NCBI GenBank assembly: GCA_910585015.1
Contig: CAJUCT010000059.1
Span: 1-15,754 of the forward strand
Length of the DNA: 15,754 bases
Origin: an uncultured Acetatifactor sp.
Lineage (GTDB): Bacteria; Bacillota; Clostridia; Lachnospirales; Lachnospiraceae
Reading direction: 5' to 3'
The notes under the pieces were generated by a model. The model searched no databases and was not told the DNA's origin. It saw only the letters and a program-made list of their open reading frames with translations. The translations under genes and the position numbers were made by a program. The first letter of the stretch is position 1, and every line of letters begins with the position of its first letter. Positions 7,007 through 13,790 of this stretch are shown here, in pieces.

Positions 7007-7558
7007 ATGATATACACCACAACGTATGAATCCCCCCTAGGGAAATTGTTTCTGGCGGCGGAGAATGAGGCATTGCTCGGCCTGTGGATACAGGGGCAGA
7101 AATATTTTCCGGCGAGACTGTTTCCGGAGGGGGCGGGGGAACGGAATCCTGCGGAAAAGGACTGCGGGATTCTGGCCCAGGCCAGAATATGGCTGGATCA
7201 ATATTTTGCCGGGGCCAGACCAAAGCCGGAACAGTTGAAGCTGGCCCCGGGGCGGGCTTCTGAAATTCTGCCTGCCGGCAGTGAATTTCGGCGGCAGGTG
7301 TGGAAGCTGCTGTTGGAAATTCCCTATGGGGAGGTTCTCACTTATGGGGAACTGGCCCGGCGTCTGGCAGGGCGCAGGGGATCAAGCAGCATGTCTGCCC
7401 AGGCGGTGGGCGGCGCGGTGGGACACAATCCCCTGTCCATTATAATTCCCTGCCACCGGGTGGTGGGGGCGGACGGGAGTCTGACCGGTTATGCGGGAGG
7501 GCTGGAGAAGAAGCGGTGGCTGCTGCAATTGGAGGGATATATACCGGGTAATAAATAA
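7007..7558 (+). CDS. ogt: Methylated-DNA--protein-cysteine S-methyltransferase
   Basis: The 183-residue protein is an O6-alkylguanine-DNA alkyltransferase of the Ogt/Ada-C type. It transfers the alkyl group from damaged guanine to its own cysteine in a single-use reaction. The active site is IIPCHRVVG with C149 as acceptor, and the DNA-binding helix-turn-helix part is seen in VWKLLLEIPYGEVLTYGELA (about 103-122), followed by AVGGAVGHNPLSIIIPCHRV. The N-terminal domain starts in the typical way, YTTTYESPLGKLFLAA. Length fits the family, slightly long because of a 20-residue stretch rich in Gly/Glu/Pro at about 43-60. CAGGAG lies 6 bases before the ATG. It is probably co-transcribed with the upstream fusion gene and the LytTR gene 23 bases downstream. 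Confidence 0.95.
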   Translation: MIYTTTYESPLGKLFLAAENEALLGLWIQGQKYFPARLFPEGAGERNPAEKDCGILAQARIWLDQYFAGARPKPEQLKLAPGRASEILPAGSEFRRQVWKLLLEIPYGEVLTYGELARRLAGRRGSSSMSAQAVGGAVGHNPLSIIIPCHRVVGADGSLTGYAGGLEKKRWLLQLEGYIPGNK

Positions 7559-7581
7559 TAAGAGATGGCGGGAAGACGGGG

Positions 7582-8274
7582 ATGAAACTGGTCATATGTG
7601 ATGACAATCCGGCGGATATAGACTATATCACAGGATTGGTTGGTGAGTGGAGGAGGCAGACAGGGGCAGGGGTGGAGATCCTTTCTTTTCCCTCGGCGGA
7701 GGCTCTGCTTTTTGCCTGGGAGGAGAACCGGGATATGGATATCCTGCTGCTGGATATCGAAATGGGGGAGATAAGCGGCATGAAGCTGGCCAGGCATCTG
7801 CGCCGGGCCGGGGCTGCAATGCAGATTGTCTTTATCACGGGCTATATGGACTATATCGCAGAGGGCTATGATGTGGAGGCGCTGCATTATCTGTTAAAGC
7901 CTGTGACCGGGGAGCGTCTGGGGCAGGTGCTTGATCGGGCCTTGGAGAGGATCAGGACCAGAGAGCATATGCTTTGGCTTACGCTGCAGGACGGCGTGGT
8001 GCGGCTGTCGGTGTATGAGATCCGCTATCTGGAGGTCATGCGCAATTACACCACCGTCCACGGGGCGGAGGATTACAGTGTCAAGCGCAGTCTGAACGAT
8101 CTGGAGAGGGAACTGGACGGGGGCTTTTACCGGATTCATCGCTCTTTTATCGTGAATCTGCGCTTTGTGAAACGCATCACCCGGACGGAGGTGATCCTTA
8201 AGGACGGCACGGCGCTGCCTCTGTCACGAAAGCACTATGAGGGGCTGAACCAGGCGTTGATTGCCTATTTCTGA
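7582..8274 (+). CDS. LytTR-family response regulator
   Basis: The 230-residue protein has a receiver domain (1-120) with acidic pocket D7/D8, phosphoacceptor D58 in LLLDIEM, T86 in FITGY and K106 in LLKP, then a LytTR DNA-binding domain (about 132-230) with YLEVMRNYTTVHG, RSLNDLE and FYRIHRSFIVNLRFV. Such AgrA/VirR-like regulators bind pairs of short direct repeats about two helix turns apart. The start ATG has only a weak upstream site (GGGAAG or GACGGGG), which may keep the level low or couple it to ogt, 23 bases upstream. No kinase is adjacent; the nearest GHKL kinase lies at 11131. A terminator follows at 8377-8406. Confidence 0.93.
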   Translation: MKLVICDDNPADIDYITGLVGEWRRQTGAGVEILSFPSAEALLFAWEENRDMDILLLDIEMGEISGMKLARHLRRAGAAMQIVFITGYMDYIAEGYDVEALHYLLKPVTGERLGQVLDRALERIRTREHMLWLTLQDGVVRLSVYEIRYLEVMRNYTTVHGAEDYSVKRSLNDLERELDGGFYRIHRSFIVNLRFVKRITRTEVILKDGTALPLSRKHYEGLNQALIAYF

Positions 8275-8376
8275 TAGTGTGTATACCGCGGGAAAACGGG
8301 TATCTGGTGGCTTCTCTGAAAGGGAAGACAACACGAAATATTTCCCGGCGGTTAAAAAAACTTCTTTATAGTTTAC

Positions 8377-8406
8377 TTTCCCTCTATTGCGGAGGGGAGA
8401 TTTTTT
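8377..8406 (+). terminator. Intrinsic terminator of the fusion/ogt/lytTR run
   Basis: A stem with core CCCTC/GAGGG (8380-8384 with 8392-8396), extended by three pairs including wobbles (8377-8379 with 8397-8399), encloses the loop TATTGCG and is followed by A and six Ts. It lies about 100 bases after the LytTR stop codon. Confidence 0.6.
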
Positions 8407-8490
8407 CCGTTATACTGTATTTACCAGCTGGACCGAACCTAATGTATCGCGGATGTAAAGACTTGCCGTGAAATAAAATTTGCATATTAT
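8387..8490 (+). promoter_or_regulatory. Candidate promoters of the XRE gene
   Basis: Two candidates are visible. The first is TTGCGG (8387-8392) and TATACT (8411-8416) with an 18-base spacer, overlapping the terminator. The second is TTGCCG (8463-8468) and TATTAT (8485-8490) with a 16-base spacer. The -10 elements are good and the -35 elements poor. The second gives a leader of about 45 bases before the start codon. Confidence 0.4.
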
Positions 8491-8541
8491 TTTATGACGA
8501 GTCCTAAGTGGTGAGATTTTTGGAAAGGAAAGGTAAATAGG

Positions 8542-9678
8542 ATGGAATTAAACATGGGAACGAAGATCGCCTCGCTGCGCAGGGAAAGAGGCATGACCCA
8601 GGAGCAGCTGGCGGCTGCGCTGGGGGTATCCGCTCCGGCGGTGAGCAAGTGGGAGACGGACAATTCTTATCCGGATATCACGCTGCTCTGTCCCCTGGCC
8701 AGAGCGCTGGGGACGGATGTGGATAATCTGCTGACGTTTGAGGAGGAATTGTCCCAGGAGAAGCTGGGACAATATATGGTGGAGATTATTGAGATGATCC
8801 GACAGGGAGAGATGTCTCAGGCGGAGCAGAAGGTAAACTCTCTGCTGCACAGATATCCCTCCGACATGCCCCTGAAGTTCAGCGCCATTGGGGCATTATC
8901 CTTTTTGGAGATGAATTTGGAACTGGGGGGCAGCGGAGAGGACGGGACAGAAACAAGCCGGGAGGTGTGTGACAAAAAAGACACCAAGACAAAGGAAGAG
9001 GATCGGCAGCGCTGGTCCAGGCGGAAAAAGGAACTGGCCCGGGCGCTGCACGACGACGGAAATCCCGCATACTATCTGTCCTCTGTGTCCATGCTGGTGT
9101 CTCTGGCTCTGGAGGAGGGAGAACTGGAGGAGGCCGAGAGGCTGCTGAAAGAAAATCTGGCTAACACGGCGGATTTCACCGCTCTATGGGTGCGGCTGCA
9201 TCTGAAAAAGGGGGATCGGGATCAGGCCCTTGGAACCCTGCAGAGGCAGACCTACAAGCTGGTGGCGGATCTGCGAACCTGCCTTATGTACCTGATGAGT
9301 GAAGATATGGGCCTGGAGAGGGACAGAGTGATAGGGATCTGCGGGATACTGGAGCAGATAGACGGCCTGTTTTCCGTGGGCGGCAACACGGGCGCGGGTC
9401 TGTCTGCGGAGGTCTATCTGCGGATAGGAGAGCAGGAAAGGGCTCTGGAATATCTGGAGCAGCTGGCGGACCAGATAGCCGGACAGATGGCTCCGCCCAA
9501 TCCGCTGGTATTTGCCCCGGCCATCACACCAGAGAAGCTTACCTGGAGCCGGGAGATGAAGCTGGCCATTCTGCGTGGGCTGGAGAAAGATGCTTGCTTT
9601 GAGCCGCTCCGCAGTCTGGAACGGTTCCAGGCGCTTGTGCAAAAAGTAAAGAATAGTCTGAACGATTCCGCGCAATAA
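8542..9678 (+). CDS. XRE-family regulator with helical-repeat C-terminus
   Basis: The 378-residue protein starts with a Cro/CI-type helix-turn-helix (about 5-60: IASLRRERGMTQEQLAAALGVSAPAVSKWE), which binds DNA. The remainder is helical with paired-helix features of TPR-like repeats, for example EEGELEEAERLLKENLANTADFTALWVRLHLKKGDRDQALGTLQRQ (about 192-237) and RIGEQERALEYLEQLADQI. Between them, about 133-160, is a charged, low-complexity linker. Such regulators often sense a peptide or protein partner through the repeats. GGAAAGG lies about 10 bases before the ATG; M5 is a possible second start. It stands as its own unit between a terminator and the rpn leader and may control itself or the neighbouring genes. 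Confidence 0.85.
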   Translation: MELNMGTKIASLRRERGMTQEQLAAALGVSAPAVSKWETDNSYPDITLLCPLARALGTDVDNLLTFEEELSQEKLGQYMVEIIEMIRQGEMSQAEQKVNSLLHRYPSDMPLKFSAIGALSFLEMNLELGGSGEDGTETSREVCDKKDTKTKEEDRQRWSRRKKELARALHDDGNPAYYLSSVSMLVSLALEEGELEEAERLLKENLANTADFTALWVRLHLKKGDRDQALGTLQRQTYKLVADLRTCLMYLMSEDMGLERDRVIGICGILEQIDGLFSVGGNTGAGLSAEVYLRIGEQERALEYLEQLADQIAGQMAPPNPLVFAPAITPEKLTWSREMKLAILRGLEKDACFEPLRSLERFQALVQKVKNSLNDSAQ

Positions 9679-9715
9679 AACCATAAAGCAATAAAGAATA
9701 TTTTTCACATTTCTC

Positions 9716-9744
9716 TTGTATTTTTTCCGTAAAGATGATATTGT
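9716..9744 (+). promoter_or_regulatory. Candidate promoter of the rpn gene
   Basis: TTGTAT (9716-9721) and TATTGT (9739-9744) are separated by 17 bases, each matching four consensus positions. If used, the leader before the rpn ATG is about 185 bases. Just downstream lie TTCG-CATAT-CGAA (9754-9766) and the palindrome GAACGTTC (9764-9771), possible operator sites. Confidence 0.35.
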
Positions 9745-9787
9745 AAATATACATTCGCATATCGAACGTTCTAAGTACGGTATCTGT

Positions 9788-9806
9788 TCCCCGGCTCTGC
9801 CGGGGA
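9788..9806. other. GC-rich hairpin in the rpn leader
   Basis: TCCCCGGC (9788-9795) pairs perfectly with GCCGGGGA (9799-9806) around the loop TCT. No T run follows on either strand, so it is not a standard terminator. It lies about 110 bases after the XRE gene and about 130 before the rpn start, and may stabilise transcript ends or shape the leader. Confidence 0.6.
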
Positions 9807-9936
9807 TAAACGGGACATTTCGCCCCAGATTTACCTTTAAAACATGAATTGGCAGACGGGCAGGTTTACACTGTTGTTCTTGGTATATTGGCGTTTTCCT
9901 GTGGTTCTGCAATCTTTACGACAGGAGGGAGTCATT

Positions 9937-11127
9937 ATGATCGAAAAGACACAAACCGTTTTTAACAGTACCCAGCTCAGCAATCCTAAGCTTCGGGACA
10001 GCAGCAGTAAAATTATTTTTGCTGACAATATTCTCAGTTCACAGTTTCTCCGCGATTATGCAGACATGGAGATCCTGCGCCATATCAGGCCCGAGGATAT
10101 TGAAGATGTATCCGAGCGATATGTTCCTCTCTACAGCACGGAGAGAAACAGCGATACCGTCAAACGTGTTGATATTTCGAAATACCTGCCGACACAGGAT
10201 TGCGAAGAGACAAAGGCGCCGGGTGGTCTGCTGGCGGTGGATTCCACCAAGGTAAAACCATTAAAATTACCCCTTTACATTATTTCGCTGGTTGAACATA
10301 AGTCGCAGGTGGAGTATAATATAGTTATGCAGCTGCTCCGGTATATGGTACATATATGGGAGGATTACGAGAAAGAGATGGACAAGATGCAGCCTGGCAG
10401 CAGCAGGCGGAAAGAGTTTCAGTATCCGCCGATTCTGCCCATCGTGTACTATGAGGGCACAGACAGATGGACTGCTTCCACTGATCTGGCGGATAGAATC
10501 CTCTGCGGAAAGCAGTTGGGCAAATATTTGCCCCACTTCCAATACCAGCTGGTAACACTGCATGGTTTTAGTAACGAGGAACTGCTGGCGAAAGGCGATG
10601 AGATTTCGCTGGCCATGCTGATCAATAAGATTCAGTCCTTTGAAGACATGTCGGCGTTTACCTGTCTGCCTGAAGAACAGTTGCAGAGCATATTGAGGGA
10701 TACGCCGGAGTACCTTCTGGGGACGCTGGCGGATGTGCTGCGGGCCTTGCTTTATCATATGAACTTGCCCGAGAACCAGGTGGAGAGTGCAGTCGCCAAG
10801 ATAAAGGAGCGTAAAATGGGATTGCTATTTGAGAACGCGAAACTGGATATTCTGGAGGAGAGAAGAAAAGTGGAAATCGAGCGCCAGAAGGCGGAGGCGG
10901 CCCAGAAGGAGGCGGAGGCGGCCCAGAAGGAGGCAGCAGAAGCCCGGCAAAAAGTGACAGAAGTGAGGCGTGAACAGGTGTTATCTCTGCATATTCTTCG
11001 CATGTTAAGGCAAGGCGCCTCTGATGAAGAGATTGTGCGGTCCATAATGCGGCATTTTTCTCTGGACGAAAAGCAAGCGGCGGAGAAATTGGCATTGGCA
11101 TTTGGAGATTCTGATGCAAAGGAGTAA
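9937..11127 (+). CDS. Rpn-family PD-(D/E)XK nuclease (RpnL)
   Basis: This 396-residue protein belongs to the Rpn/PF04754 family of recombination-promoting nucleases, some of which are toxic DNA endonucleases in phage defence. The nuclease core has D79 in KRVDIS and E120-x-K122 in IISLVEHKSQ, followed by the family motif YNIVMQLLRYMVHIW (127-141) and PPILPIVYYEG. A long coiled-coil stretch follows (about 302-342), with ERQKAEAAQKE heptads, then a small helical C-terminal domain (LSHILRML-like, GASDEEIVRSIMRHF). The ATG at 9937 was chosen because AGGAGGGA lies 6 bases upstream; the earlier ATG at 9844 has no such site and gives a sequence unlike the family. Its stop lies 3 bases before the kinase ATG. 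An internal start at 10816 is described separately. Confidence 0.85.
   Translation: MIEKTQTVFNSTQLSNPKLRDSSSKIIFADNILSSQFLRDYADMEILRHIRPEDIEDVSERYVPLYSTERNSDTVKRVDISKYLPTQDCEETKAPGGLLAVDSTKVKPLKLPLYIISLVEHKSQVEYNIVMQLLRYMVHIWEDYEKEMDKMQPGSSRRKEFQYPPILPIVYYEGTDRWTASTDLADRILCGKQLGKYLPHFQYQLVTLHGFSNEELLAKGDEISLAMLINKIQSFEDMSAFTCLPEEQLQSILRDTPEYLLGTLADVLRALLYHMNLPENQVESAVAKIKERKMGLLFENAKLDILEERRKVEIERQKAEAAQKEAEAAQKEAAEARQKVTEVRREQVLSLHILRMLRQGASDEEIVRSIMRHFSLDEKQAAEKLALAFGDSDAKE
10816..11127 (+). CDS. Possible internal RpnS product inside rpn
   Basis: An in-frame ATG at 10816 (M294 of the full protein) is preceded by AAAGGAG (10803-10809) with a 6-base spacer, as good as the best real start sites in this window. 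It would give 103 residues: MGLLFENAKLDILEE, the coiled-coil with 7-residue repeats, and the C-terminal helical domain. In reported Rpn systems a C-terminal product of this kind is translated separately and blocks the full-length nuclease. Separate translation is inferred here, not shown; the codons AAG GAG could also arise simply from coding Lys-Glu. Confidence 0.55.
   Translation: MGLLFENAKLDILEERRKVEIERQKAEAAQKEAEAAQKEAAEARQKVTEVRREQVLSLHILRMLRQGASDEEIVRSIMRHFSLDEKQAAEKLALAFGDSDAKE
10891..10932 (+). repeat. 21-bp tandem repeat coding for AEAAQKE
   Basis: Positions 10891-10911 and 10912-10932 are identical 21-base units (GCGGAGGCGGCCCAGAAGGAG shortened here to its ends GCGGAGGCGG...AAGGAG) that encode the heptad AEAAQKE twice. 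The flanking heptads VEIERQK and AAEARQK are degenerate relatives. The perfect copies are in frame, so gain or loss of a unit by slippage changes coiled-coil length by two helix turns without breaking the gene. Confidence 0.9.
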
Positions 11128-11130
11128 AGT

Positions 11131-11790
11131 ATGTCTTTTCTGGACAAGATTATAGACAAGCGGATTGTACGCTACCAGAGCGATCTGCTGGCCACCCATT
11201 ATGCGGAGGTTGAGAATATGTACCGGCAGACCAGAGGCTGGCGGCATGACTATCGCAATCATATTCAGGTGCTGAAAAACTATGCGCAGATGGGAGATCT
11301 GGAGGCGGTCAAGGCATATCTGGACGAATTGGCGGAGGACTTAAATACTGTAGATATGGCTTTGAAAACCGGCAATAAGATGACGGATGTAATCCTGAAC
11401 AGTAAGATTTCCCTGGCCAGATCCAAGGAAATCCAGGTGCGGGCGGATGCCCATGTACCAGTGACACTGACCACAGCCCAGATCGATCTATGCATCATTC
11501 TGGGGAATCTGTTTGACAATGCTATCGAGGCGTGTTTGAAACTGCCCAGTAAGGAGCGGATGATCCGCGTCTATATGGAGATGAAAAACACCCAACTCTA
11601 CATTTCCTTTACCAACACCACAGCCCAAAAGAAGCAGAAAAGGGAAAACGGGCGTTTTGCCAGTACCAAGGGCGGCGGCCACGGCTATGGACTGGTGCGC
11701 GTTGACACCATTATCGAGAGATATCAGGGCTATATCCGGCGCGGCAGCGAGGATGGGGCCTTTACCACGGAAATTCTGCTGCCGCAGTAA
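11131..11790 (+). CDS. GHKL sensor histidine kinase without membrane segments
   Basis: The 219-residue protein has the phosphoacceptor region GWRHDYRNHIQVLKNYAQMGD with H39, an N box LGNLFDNAIEAC (N126-N130) and a G box GGGHGYGLVRVD (181-192), as in AgrC-like HPK10 kinases that pair with LytTR regulators. No hydrophobic segment is present, so it is cytoplasmic and lacks the usual membrane sensor. The N-terminus MSFLDKIIDKRIVRYQSDLLATHYAEVENMYRQ is helical and family-like, so I think it is complete rather than cut. AAAGGAG overlaps the end of rpn, and only 3 bases separate the genes, giving tight translational coupling. The likely partner is the LytTR regulator at 7582. A strong terminator follows. 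Confidence 0.9.
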   Translation: MSFLDKIIDKRIVRYQSDLLATHYAEVENMYRQTRGWRHDYRNHIQVLKNYAQMGDLEAVKAYLDELAEDLNTVDMALKTGNKMTDVILNSKISLARSKEIQVRADAHVPVTLTTAQIDLCIILGNLFDNAIEACLKLPSKERMIRVYMEMKNTQLYISFTNTTAQKKQKRENGRFASTKGGGHGYGLVRVDTIIERYQGYIRRGSEDGAFTTEILLPQ

Positions 11791-11802
11791 GGATCTGTCA
11801 CG

Positions 11803-11832
11803 TTCGTCCCCAAGGGCATACATTTCGTCCCC
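11803..11832 (+). repeat. 9-bp direct repeats 21 bases apart
   Basis: TTCGTCCCC occurs at 11803-11811 and again at 11824-11832, a spacing of 21 bases or about two helix turns. This is the geometry of LytTR-type operators, but the sequence does not match a known consensus, and the second copy is part of the terminator stem and loop. Confidence 0.5.
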
Positions 11833-11855
11833 GAAATGTGGTGCCCTTATTTTTT
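11812..11855 (+). terminator. Strong intrinsic terminator after the kinase gene
   Basis: AAGGGCA (11812-11818) pairs with TGCCCTT (11842-11848), and ACATTTCG (11820-11827) with CGAAATGT (11832-11839), around the loop TCCC. One small internal loop interrupts the stem. A and six Ts follow. It separates the rpn/kinase unit from the ABC genes, for which I see no clear promoter in the 60 bases left, so regulated readthrough is possible. Confidence 0.9.
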
Positions 11856-11918
11856 GTGGTAACATGAGGAAAATGTATTCCATTTAAACATTGACTACTA
11901 AGTAAAGGAATGTTGTGT

Positions 11919-13790
11919 ATGAGTAAAAAAGAAGAAAAAAGGGGTGGGGCTTTGAATGGAGCCCAGAGCGGAGTTCAAAGTGGAACTCATAGTCCCCAGT
12001 ATGGCATGTGCAGCAATGTATTATACATGCTGCGGCTGGGGCGGGAGGTGCCGGGACTGCTGCCGCAGAGGATTTGTCTGGTGATGGTGAGTGTGGTGAT
12101 CAGCGTCACCGGCCTGTATATGTCCCCCACGCTGCTGCGTATTTTGGAAAAAGGACAGTCCCTGGAGCAGCTTCTTGGGGCGCTGGGGGGCTTTGTGCTG
12201 GTATTGCTGCTGGCAAGCGGTATCAAGGGCTATATGGAACAGCAGGGTACTCTTTTAATCTCGGCCAGGCAGGTCATATTGGATCGAATGAATGCCAAAG
12301 CGGGAACCTGCTCCTATCCGCTTTTGCAGGATGACGCTTTCCTGAGCAAGTGGGAGAAAGGCCGGCGTGCCACCAGTAATAACGGCGCGGCGGCGGAAGA
12401 CATCTGGAGAACTTTGTCCCGCATCCTGGAAAACGGAATCTGCTTTCTGATCTATCTGGCGCTGCTTACACAGGTGAAGCCTTTTCTGATACTGATCACC
12501 CTGGCAACCACCAGTCTGGGCTATGGGATCACTTATTGCTTTGTCCAGAGGGATTATCGTCTCCAGGAGGAGGCATCCAGGCCCACCAGGGGAGCTTTTT
12601 GGGTATTCAATGCCACCCGCAATCCCAAGCTTGCCAAGGACGTGCGGATTTTCGGCATGAGGCAGTGGCTGGAGGGGATGTACGCCAAGTACCGCAAGCT
12701 GGCGGAGGATATACAGAAACGTCGTACAAAAAACAATATTGTGGCTGACCTGGCCGGCCTGGCTTTGGATATTCTGCGCAATGGCATCGCCTACGCTTAC
12801 CTGCTCGCCGTCACTTTACAGGGCAATCTCTCCTCAGGGGAATTTCTATTGTATTTTACGGCAGTGACGGGCTTTACCGCCTGGATCACGGGAATCCTTG
12901 GCGGTTTTACTACTCTGCACCGGCAGAGTATCGAAATCTCCATGATAAGGGAGTTCTGCGAGTTCCCGGAACCCTTCAGAATGGAGGGAGGAAGGGAACC
13001 GGCCCTGGATGTCGGGGCAAAGTATCAGTTGGAACTGCGGGATGTGACTTATCGGTATCCCACGGGCGAAAAACCGGTGCTGGAACATTTCAACTTAAAG
13101 ATCAGGCCGGGGGAGAAGCTGGCGGTGGTGGGCGTGAACGGCGCAGGCAAGACTACGCTGATCAAACTGCTCTGCGGTTTTCTGGATCCTGACCAGGGAA
13201 CCGTATTGCTTAATGGGGCGGATATCCGGGAGTATAACCGCCGGGAGTATTACAGGCTGTTTGCCGCCGTGTTTCAGGATTTTTCCATTTTGGGAGGCTC
13301 CATTGCGGACAATGTGGCTCAGTGTACTTCGCCGGACCTCGAAAAGGTATGGTCCTGCCTGGAGCGGGCAGGGATCAAAGAGCGCATAGAGCGCCTGCCC
13401 GGGGGACTGGATGCCAAGCTGGAGAAAAAGGTATATCCGGAGGCGGTGGAACTTTCCGGCGGAGAGTCCCAGCGGCTGATGATGGCCCGGATGCTGTATA
13501 AGGAGGCGCCGATACTGATTCTGGACGAGCCCACGGCGGCGCTGGACGCCCTGGCGGAGCAGGATGTGTATGAACGCTACAATGAACTGGCCCAGGGGCG
13601 CACCAGCGTGTATATTTCCCACCGGCTGGCCAGCACCCGCTTTTGCGATCGGGTGATCCTGTTGGAGGACGGGGGTATCCGGGAGGAGGGTACCCATGAG
13701 CAGCTGATGTCGCTGGGGGGCAGATACGCGCAGTTGTTTCGGATACAGAGCAAATATTACAGAGAAGAGGAGGCCGGAGAGGATGCGTAA
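11919..13790 (+). CDS. ABC exporter half-transporter, first subunit
   Basis: The 623-residue protein fuses a six-helix membrane domain (about 50-350) to an ATPase domain (about 375-610). The ATPase has Walker A GVNGAGKT (405-412, K411), Q-loop FQDFS, signature LSGGE, Walker B LILDEP with catalytic Glu, and H-loop ISHR. It is an exporter-type transporter without a C39 peptidase domain. The N-terminus has a polar, Gly/Ser/Gln-rich stretch of about 25 residues. ATG 11919 was chosen because AAAGGA lies 9 bases upstream; the ATG at 11910 touches that site. It overlaps the next gene by 8 bases, which fits a heterodimeric exporter. Cargo unknown; lipid, peptide or drug export are all possible. Confidence 0.92.
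   Translation: MSKKEEKRGGALNGAQSGVQSGTHSPQYGMCSNVLYMLRLGREVPGLLPQRICLVMVSVVISVTGLYMSPTLLRILEKGQSLEQLLGALGGFVLVLLLASGIKGYMEQQGTLLISARQVILDRMNAKAGTCSYPLLQDDAFLSKWEKGRRATSNNGAAAEDIWRTLSRILENGICFLIYLALLTQVKPFLILITLATTSLGYGITYCFVQRDYRLQEEASRPTRGAFWVFNATRNPKLAKDVRIFGMRQWLEGMYAKYRKLAEDIQKRRTKNNIVADLAGLALDILRNGIAYAYLLAVTLQGNLSSGEFLLYFTAVTGFTAWITGILGGFTTLHRQSIEISMIREFCEFPEPFRMEGGREPALDVGAKYQLELRDVTYRYPTGEKPVLEHFNLKIRPGEKLAVVGVNGAGKTTLIKLLCGFLDPDQGTVLLNGADIREYNRREYYRLFAAVFQDFSILGGSIADNVAQCTSPDLEKVWSCLERAGIKERIERLPGGLDAKLEKKVYPEAVELSGGESQRLMMARMLYKEAPILILDEPTAALDALAEQDVYERYNELAQGRTSVYISHRLASTRFCDRVILLEDGGIREEGTHEQLMSLGGRYAQLFRIQSKYYREEEAGEDA

Noticed and set aside
8277..8471. 64-residue open frame between LytTR and XRE genes
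   Set aside because: It crosses the terminator, has no ribosome binding site and resembles no known peptide; a bacteriocin or pheromone precursor is not supported.
9764..9771. LexA/SOS box at GAACGTTC
   Set aside because: The Firmicutes LexA box needs a 4-base gap between GAAC and GTTC; here they touch.
9184..9912. 242-residue minus-strand open frame across the XRE gene end
   Set aside because: Antisense to a convincing XRE gene, low-complexity composition and no recognisable domain.
9844..9936. Earlier ATG for rpn giving 31 extra residues
   Set aside because: No ribosome binding site there; AGGAGGGA is placed correctly for ATG 9937, and the extra residues do not look like Rpn.
10658..11159. 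Minus-strand open frames over the rpn 3' end
   Set aside because: Pro/Ser-rich mirror of the coiled-coil repeat, with no start signal.
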